Shown here piece by piece: positions 57,421 to 64,000 of a DNA stretch of 64,000 nucleotides. The notes beneath the pieces were generated by a model. The model searched no databases, was not told the origin of the DNA, and saw only the letters and a program-made list of their open reading frames with translations. The position numbers and the translations under genes were made by a program. The stretch spans positions 3,261,622 through 3,325,621 of the forward strand of contig NC_059537.1 of assembly GCF_905220415.1 (NCBI RefSeq). The letters are read 5' to 3'. Position 1 is the stretch's first letter. The number at the start of each line of letters is the position of its first letter. The DNA comes from Colias croceus (taxonomy: Eukaryota > Arthropoda > Insecta > Lepidoptera > Pieridae).

Positions 57421-59258
57421 GCACGCCTCATAAGCGAAGCGTTGAGGTGGGTACTACTGTCACTTCGCGCAAAACATCTGAGTTTTCAAACTTAAAATGT
57501 CTTTATGTATCATACATTGCACTTGTAAGATAATACATACACACACATATTAAGAAAAAACACTATTTTTAACATTCATGATATTTTTGATGTCATTTTT
57601 GTTATTTAAACTAGTTAAAAAACAGTTTAAAAAAGTTCTGTCTTGGACGTCCGTGTGTCTGTATGTGCGGAGGATTTTCTTGTTAACACGATAGCGACCG
57701 AAATACTTTACTAATCGAGTCTTTTTTTTTCTCTTACGCTTGAGTATGCTCAGGAATAGAACCCTTTCATTTTTCAGGGTCTGATTCGATGTGGTTTAAT
57801 TGTTATTAAATAAACAAAAAAAAATATCGACTGTTCTCCATAATTTTAGTATATTTATATATATTCTTTATTTATTTTTTTTATATTTATAGTGTACTCA
57901 AAATTCACCATTATAAACTCGATTCTTTATAGTTTATACTATAAGCCAAGGTTTAAAAAATTAAGTTGGTAGTCAGTCCCTTAAACCTGCGCAGTTTCAC
58001 ATCTAGGTGGGGCCACAAGAAAAATAGCTCAATTATTACGGTACCGCTTTCTTTACTTTTACAATAATCAATTTTATTGTAAAGGATGAGATTATGAGGC
58101 GTGCACTTTTGGATTTTCCAAACTATTTCTTCCTTATTGTAGTAAAATTTTTAAATTTGCAATTTTTAATTTTATCACATCCATAATTTTAAAATCCATT
58201 TCTCTCCTTACTGACAGACATACCTTGATACACAATTAAATTTTTGATTATGCCCAAATGAACACCTTGATAAAATAATCACACCTTTTTCCTTCAGAAA
58301 CTCTTTAGCGCCTATTCCCCTATTTCTTGCTACAATAAACCTGGCAACATTTCAAACCACTCCGATCGTTTCCCAGTAAGACCTACGCGCATTGTTTATG
58401 CTTTTCGAAGCCGAGGGTATTGAACGGCAACTATTATAATTGCAAGGAGGCGCACGCGATTCTCGACTTAAGAAAATCGTTGCATGTTAGACAATGTAAA
58501 CGTTTGCGGAACGTTCCTGCCTTATTTGTTTGCTTCTTGTCCTAGATATGTTAGATTCATAGTGGCTAGTTTAAATTACAAGATAAGCAATCACCAGTGA
58601 ATGTTTTGTTTGACGAAATAGGACCGAAATTGAAGGCTAGGTAAAGTTAAGATTTTGAATTTTGAAAATAATTTGCTAATATACCATAATAAAGTTTGGA
58701 AAATCCAAAAGTGCACGCCTCATAATCTCATCCTTTACAATAAAATTGATTATTTATAAAGGTGTATATAATATAAGTATGTAGATATTTATGTATATGG
58801 TGTAAATAAAGAATATATTATATAGATATACTAAAATTATTGAGAACAGTCGATATTTTTTTTTGTTTATTTAATAACAATTAAACCACATCGAATCAGA
58901 CCCTGAAAAATGAAAGGGTTCTATTCCTGAGCATACTCAAGCGTAAGAGAAAAAAAAGACTCGATTAGTAAAGTATTTCGGTCGCTATCGTGTTAACAAG
59001 AAAATCCTCCGCACATACAGACACACGGACGTCCAAGACAGAACTTTTTTAAACTGTTTTTTAACTAGTTTAAATAACAAAAATGACATCAAAAATATCA
59101 TGAATGTTAAAAATAGTGTTTTTTCTTAGTATGTGTGTGTATGTATTATCTTACAAGTGCAATGTATGATACATAAAGACATTTTAAGTTTGAAAAATCA
59201 GATGTTTTGCGCGAAGTGACAGTAGTACCCACCTCAACGCTTCGCTTATGAGGCGTGC
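57421..59258. mobile_element. Inverted duplication of a ~700-bp element
   Basis: Arms 57,421-58,124 and 58,693-59,258 are reverse complements with few differences, around a 568-bp spacer. Each arm is itself bounded by GCACGCCTCATAA-type ends (outer ..gcgaagcg, inner ..tctcatcc). A piece gtccgtgtgtctgtatgtgc recurs in both. No protein seen. Confidence 0.85.
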
Positions 59259-59259
59259 A

Positions 59260-59705
59260 ATAGATTACAAATAAACCAAGAATCTACATACTTTGAATCT
59301 CTATCTTGTGAGTTGTGAAATGGTGAAAAATATAAAAACAACCTTTGGTCAGCAAGAAAATAATTGCATGCTAGACAGCGTTACATGTTTACGAATCGTT
59401 CCTGGTTCACTTGATGTTACCATGGCTATGTACGATTAATTGTTGCCGTCTTAAAGATGTTGTGTCACGAATACATTATGGAAAAGTTGCGATTTTTAAA
59501 TTTATAACTTTACACTTTACAGCAAGCTTAACAGATATGAATTAACAGACTGTAGATAAAGCAAAAATTTGAAATTTCGTAATTTAGCTAATATTTATTT
59601 TACCATTTACTAGCCTGTAAAATCATACTCATAGTTTTCTATATTTTCTTGTCGGCTATTAAATTTATTTTCATTTGAGGAAAGCTTTCTGGTTTAGAGC
59701 AAGTT
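59260..59705. other. AT-rich sequence, nothing recognised
   Basis: No coding or repeat structure noted. Confidence 0.4.
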
Positions 59706-59709
59706 ATCA

Positions 59710-59932
59710 TCCATATTTAATATTATAAATGCGAAAGTAACTCTGTCTGTCTGTCTGTCTGTTACTCAATCACGCCTTAACTACTGAACCAATTTGCATG
59801 AAATTTGGTATAGAGATATTTTGATACCCGAGAAAGGACATAGGATAGGTTTTATCCTGGAAATCCCACGGGAACGGGAACTATGCGGGTTTTTCTTTGA
59901 CTGCGCGGGCGATGCCGCGGGTGGAAAGCTAG
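59710..59932 (+). mobile_element. Non-autonomous Helitron (223 bp)
   Basis: Starts TCCATATTTAATATTATAAA, contains a tctg run (59,743-59,760), ends gcgcgggcgatgccgcgggt then ggaaagctag; inserted between A and T. Same family as 6175-6407. Confidence 0.75.
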
Positions 59933-59934
59933 TA

Positions 59935-62130
59935 TTACATATATCTGTCAGGTCCCTACAACTGGTTCACTCAACTGATTAATATTATATTACGTTGAGC
60001 ATAATATATTTCAATTCTTATAATTTAATCATTACGTACTCCATTGCTTAAGTCTACCAAAACCAATAACGAACCCACAATAAACGAATAATCCTTTTGC
60101 CTTTAAAAACTTTGTACCTAAAATTATGACAAGTTCTCAATATTTCCTGTAAAATAAAATCAGCAATAATAATACTACGCAACATTTACAACCCCGATAC
60201 AAACTTCTCCTAAAGAACTAATAAGCCCATACTTCTAGCACGTACCGCTACACTCGAGTCCCTTCTCCTTGTAAAAACTAAAACACACTAGGAACAGAAA
60301 CTTGTCACGGCGCTTGCTGAGATGTGCTCATTACGGGATAAACTTGGCAGGCACGTATCCGCCACACTTTGAACTAATGTGGGGCATATTTTTCATTAGC
60401 GGAGTACTTTACGATGATGTTGGTAAGAAAGTTTGGGTAATTAGCAGTTCTTGATGTGATTTGAAATCTGATGCTTAGGTAATAACAATGATTTTAAAGT
60501 AGATAGTAATTAAATTTTACAGTAAAATATTTCTGGATAATACGCGTCACGAAGCTCTTATAGCATAGTTTGTAAGTTTGTACATACTTCATTTTCAACA
60601 ATATAAAGACACGCAAGAAACACCTGTCTTTCTTCGTTCGTCACAAAGTATTTTTTTGAATCGAACTACTGGAATTAGAATCTAGCCCATTAATCATAAA
60701 CTAAAAATCCGTTGAATAAATTAAATCTGAAATAGAACATTTAATTTAGTTCTAATAATTAATAATGTGTGCTTAACAGTAATTTTACGAAAATCAATGC
60801 ATACCATAGGACCAATCAACCGGAACTAATCAAACCTTCAACATGCCAACCACTCAATTATCGTAATTGTTGAATACAACACGACCATTACAATGAGGCC
60901 TTACTTTTGTATCACAACAAATACATCACAGAGATCAAAATACACTTTTCTACATAGAGCACCTTTTTATGAAACAATAAAACTCGGAAATGCACCGGTT
61001 TAAACAGCCCGACCTTCACTGCTAACTTGAACATCCCAAACTTGGCTAACAAATTCATAACCCAGTAATTAATAGTGACATTAATTTCTGTAACTCAGGA
61101 ATAAAAAAATTAAATACATTTATAGATTTTAACTATATACAGCCTTGGCAGATGCGACCAAAATTATGTAAGATAATTGCTACTATGTATCTATGAATAT
61201 AAAAATTTGTAACACCACAAAAGTTAATCAATACCCGATTATTATAAATCTGAACAAAATTAGCTATGTAGAACACTCGTAGGTGGAACATAGCTGGCTA
61301 CCCACCAGCTGTCATTCAGCGTGGGCTTACAGTGCCATAACCTCATCTTTGTCCTTTCAAAACGATCTACAAAACAGGTTATGAATTAATTTTAATAGTT
61401 TGCATTGAACAACGCATTAATGTTGATCACAATTGCGCGGGAATGCACGGTAATTGCTTTGATGTATAAATTTATGTGTTGGTATTGTTTAATATAATAA
61501 CAATAGACAAAACTTGGCTGTAATGTAAACAGCTAAACATTACCTTCATATTTTATCCATATTATCGATTCCAATTTTCTGAGATTTATTATGTATTTTG
61601 TAATCGTTGATGAAATATCAAAGTAATTGTCCAGACTCCAGAATTACTCAGTGACAAGAGGACTATTGATATTATTCAAGTTGTAAAGGTACCCTACAGT
61701 TCGTTAAATACAAAGAATACTTAACACCGGGCGAAGTCGGGCAACAAGAACAGTTTATTTCTTCCCTTCGAGTAGCAAGCAATTATAGAAATTACCGTTA
61801 TCAAGAAGCGTTTTGAATTATTAAGTTGAATCGATCCGTTAAATTAGTTCAAGAAATTTTCAAGTTGTCATCGTTGTTCTTTCAAGGTCTGAGTAAATAG
61901 TCTAGATGGGTTCACGTGGAATATTAAAACAGTGTAGTGTTGGTAATAATTAACGTGTGAAAGGTCACGGTGCATCGGACTTCCAAATAACTAATACACG
62001 AACAGGATAACTGTTCTTGAAACAGTAGAATAAAATTGTCTGAAGATTTTTTTAGGTACTGATTGTGTTACTGTGGTGTATTGTATAAGAATAGCAACAT
62101 AGCTATGAAATTGCTAAGAGCCTCGCTTCT
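59935..62130. other. AT-rich sequence, no gene recognised
   Basis: Only a short Helitron-end trace (accgggcgaagtcgggcaac, near 61,726). Confidence 0.45.
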
Positions 62131-62136
62131 CATATA

Positions 62137-63597
62137 CAGGGTGTAATCGTTAAGTGTGCACAAGCGATTATTCCGTAACTATTGCAGATACCAAAAAAAC
62201 TTTAAACTGATATCGAAAGTACTTAACCTAATGAGTAAAATGGCCATAATAATTTTTTAAAAATAAAACGAGAAATATCCAAAAATGTTACATTAAACGC
62301 TCCCATACATTTTATTTCCCATACATTTTGTATTCATAGCAGATTTTCGAAGTGATGTCCTCATTGAGCAATACAATGAGAAGCTCTATTTACAGTTTCT
62401 AAATGAACTTCCCTTCAAATTTGCGAAGTAATTAAAGCAGAAAACCAAAAAAAGAAAGAAAAAGCTAAAATCTTTCATATTAAATGTACTAGGTTGATCC
62501 AAAAGTAATGATAATTGGGTATTTCCTGTGCACATAAAAATATAAAACAAATGTTTTTTGCTTGCTCATGTATGCACTAAGTAATCACAAAAAAAGTCAT
62601 ATCAACAGGCCACGTTTCCAATTATTTACATTAATTTGAATGAGAACCGTGCGTGCCAGAATGTTTCCCGACGAAAAGAAGAAACAACGATTCGACATGT
62701 AGAGGGTAAATTTCTAAATTTTTAATGATATCAGGATAATTTTTTGTCACGTTTTGTGATCATGGACGTTACCCGAGTTCACCATGTTTATGCTGAAACC
62801 AAAAAAACAATCAATGTCCTGGATGCGAGCTTCCAAAGTGACGATGAAGAAATTTAAAGTGAAAATCGGTAGGTTAGATTAAAGCGGTAGTTTTTTGGGA
62901 CGCTGAAGAAATAATTATGGTGGAATATTTTAAAAAGGTAGCCACTTTATTGGGCTCTTACTAAACAGACCAAATTAAAAGATTGCGGTAGGTTAGTAAG
63001 GAAAAGAGACATGGCAAACTGCGGACCTGAACGCTGTTTCACCAAGACAACGCACCAGATCACAAAGCGTCAGTTGCGATGGCTGCCTTTCAAAAATCGG
63101 CATTCCAAATGCTTGAACACCTACCCTATTTTTTAGATCTAGCTCCTATTTACTTTTATCTCTTTCCTCGGCACAAGAAACACTTTCTTAGCAATAAATT
63201 ATTTTAAGACGACAGCGAAGCGATGGCCGCGTGGAGGGGTTTTTGTGGATGAAGTCAAAGTTTTTTTTTTTAAGTTTAGGAAAAAAATATTGAAGTATAT
63301 TTTCTAGTTAGAAGACTATCTAGAGAACTACATAATTATTATGACTGTAATGACCTTGTTTAATATTGATTATCATTACTTTTGGATCAACCCATGTACA
63401 TGGGATATTCGTATCTCATACTAAATGTATGGGAGGGTTTCAAGTTAATTTTTTAGATATTTCTCGTTTTATTTTTAAAAATTTATTATGGCCATTTTAC
63501 TCATTAGGTTAAATACTTTCGATATCAGTTTAAAGTTTTTTGATATCTGTAATAGTTACGGAATAATCGCCTGTGCACACTTAACGATTACACCCTG
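62137..63597. mobile_element. Tc1-like long-TIR element carrying a decayed mariner, copy B
   Basis: Same ends (CAGGGTGTAATCGTTAAGTG) and TATA flanks as copy A, with the same mariner relic inside (62,492-63,392) bearing mostly the same lesions. The small open frame at its right end is only the translated inverted repeat. Confidence 0.88.
62492..63392 (+). pseudogene. Decayed mariner-like element inside copy B
   Basis: Ends GGTTGATCCAAAAGTAATGA and reverse complement; same broken transposase traces as in copy A, with a few private indels. Confidence 0.75.
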
Positions 63598-63601
63598 TAT
63601 A

Positions 63602-64000
63602 TCTACTGCAATAGACTCCGCAGAACAAATTAAATTTCCGCTCGTCGCATTCACACCCACAATAAGCAAATTTGATGCTACTGCAACAGAAGGTGTTGAC
63701 TACAATATTATTAAATGCTCATGAAATACAAAGACCTTTAAAGTTCTTCTTATATTTATTCCACCGCGCTACCATGCACCAGTGATGCTATTCGTAATAT
63801 GATCTATGATCATATACCATTTTCAGATGTGATAAACCAATTTTGTATAACGCGCTTCGATAACGATCATTTCTAGCAAAGCTTCTCTTCTCCTCCTATC
63901 CCAGATATCTATTTACAGAGTTAAACGTTAATCACAGATCGGAAGAAGTTAAATTACTCCATTAGAATGTTTCCATCTCCCTCCATCTAACACGGGATAT
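63602..64000. other. End of window, nothing recognised
   Basis: AT-rich, no exon or repeat end noted. Confidence 0.4.

Noticed and set aside
63488..63724. 78-residue open frame beginning MAILLIRL, and its mirror at 33,876-34,100
   Set aside because: Its first part is the translated terminal inverted repeat of the Tc1-like element; no protein family is suggested.

Overview
The window looks like nuclear DNA of a moth or butterfly (Lepidoptera). It is AT-rich and intron-rich. It is packed with repeat types I associate with lepidopteran genomes: short Helitron-like elements that begin TC, carry a GC-rich 3' hairpin such as GGGCGAAGCCGGGGCGG and end CTAG; tRNA-derived SINEs; AACCGACTTCAAA-ended repeats; and TA- or TTA-flanked MITEs. 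No bacterial-style operon, rRNA gene or CRISPR array is visible.

The one real protein-coding gene found is on the minus strand and runs from about 55.1 kb down to about 8.1 kb. It is a KIF21-type kinesin (kinesin-4 family). I reconstructed 24 exons whose splice phases all agree, giving about 1,331 residues. In order they encode the motor domain (54.9 kb, then 25.4-22.7 kb), a coiled-coil stalk (22.4-18.0 kb), the regulatory coiled coil (17.9-16.3 kb), a Ser/Pro/Arg-rich linker (15.8-10.6 kb) and the first part of a WD40 propeller (10.3-8.1 kb). The first coding exon, with the start codon, was not found and probably lies beyond 64 kb. The WD40 propeller is incomplete at 8.1 kb, where the reading frame meets a stop that overlaps a good splice donor. 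The largest intron, 29.4 kb (25,449-54,887), interrupts the ATP-binding P-loop.

Layout. 0-4 kb: duplicated Helitron-bearing units and a broken Helitron Rep/helicase gene with a 138-bp coding minisatellite. 4-8 kb: repeats, Helitrons, a retroelement tail, a GC-rich patch and a transposase scrap. 8-25.5 kb: KIF21 exons with introns holding SINEs, MITEs and a 17-copy, 119-bp array made from the end of a coding exon plus a new splice donor. 25.5-54.9 kb: the giant intron, containing a SINE nested in a SINE, two inverted copies of a ~1 kb element near its two ends, a 2.97-kb foldback-like element with a 9-bp target duplication, a composite Tc1-like/mariner element, a helicase relic and a long inverted repeat. 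55-64 kb: sequence upstream of the visible exons, with a ~1.8-kb inverted duplication, a Helitron and the second Tc1-like/mariner composite.

The strongest candidates for something undescribed are the exon/splice-donor array at 18.4-20.4 kb, the foldback-like element at 28.8-31.7 kb, and the tRNA-like core enclosed in ~48-bp inverted repeats at 11.9-12.1 kb. All motif and family assignments were made by eye; nothing was searched against a database.
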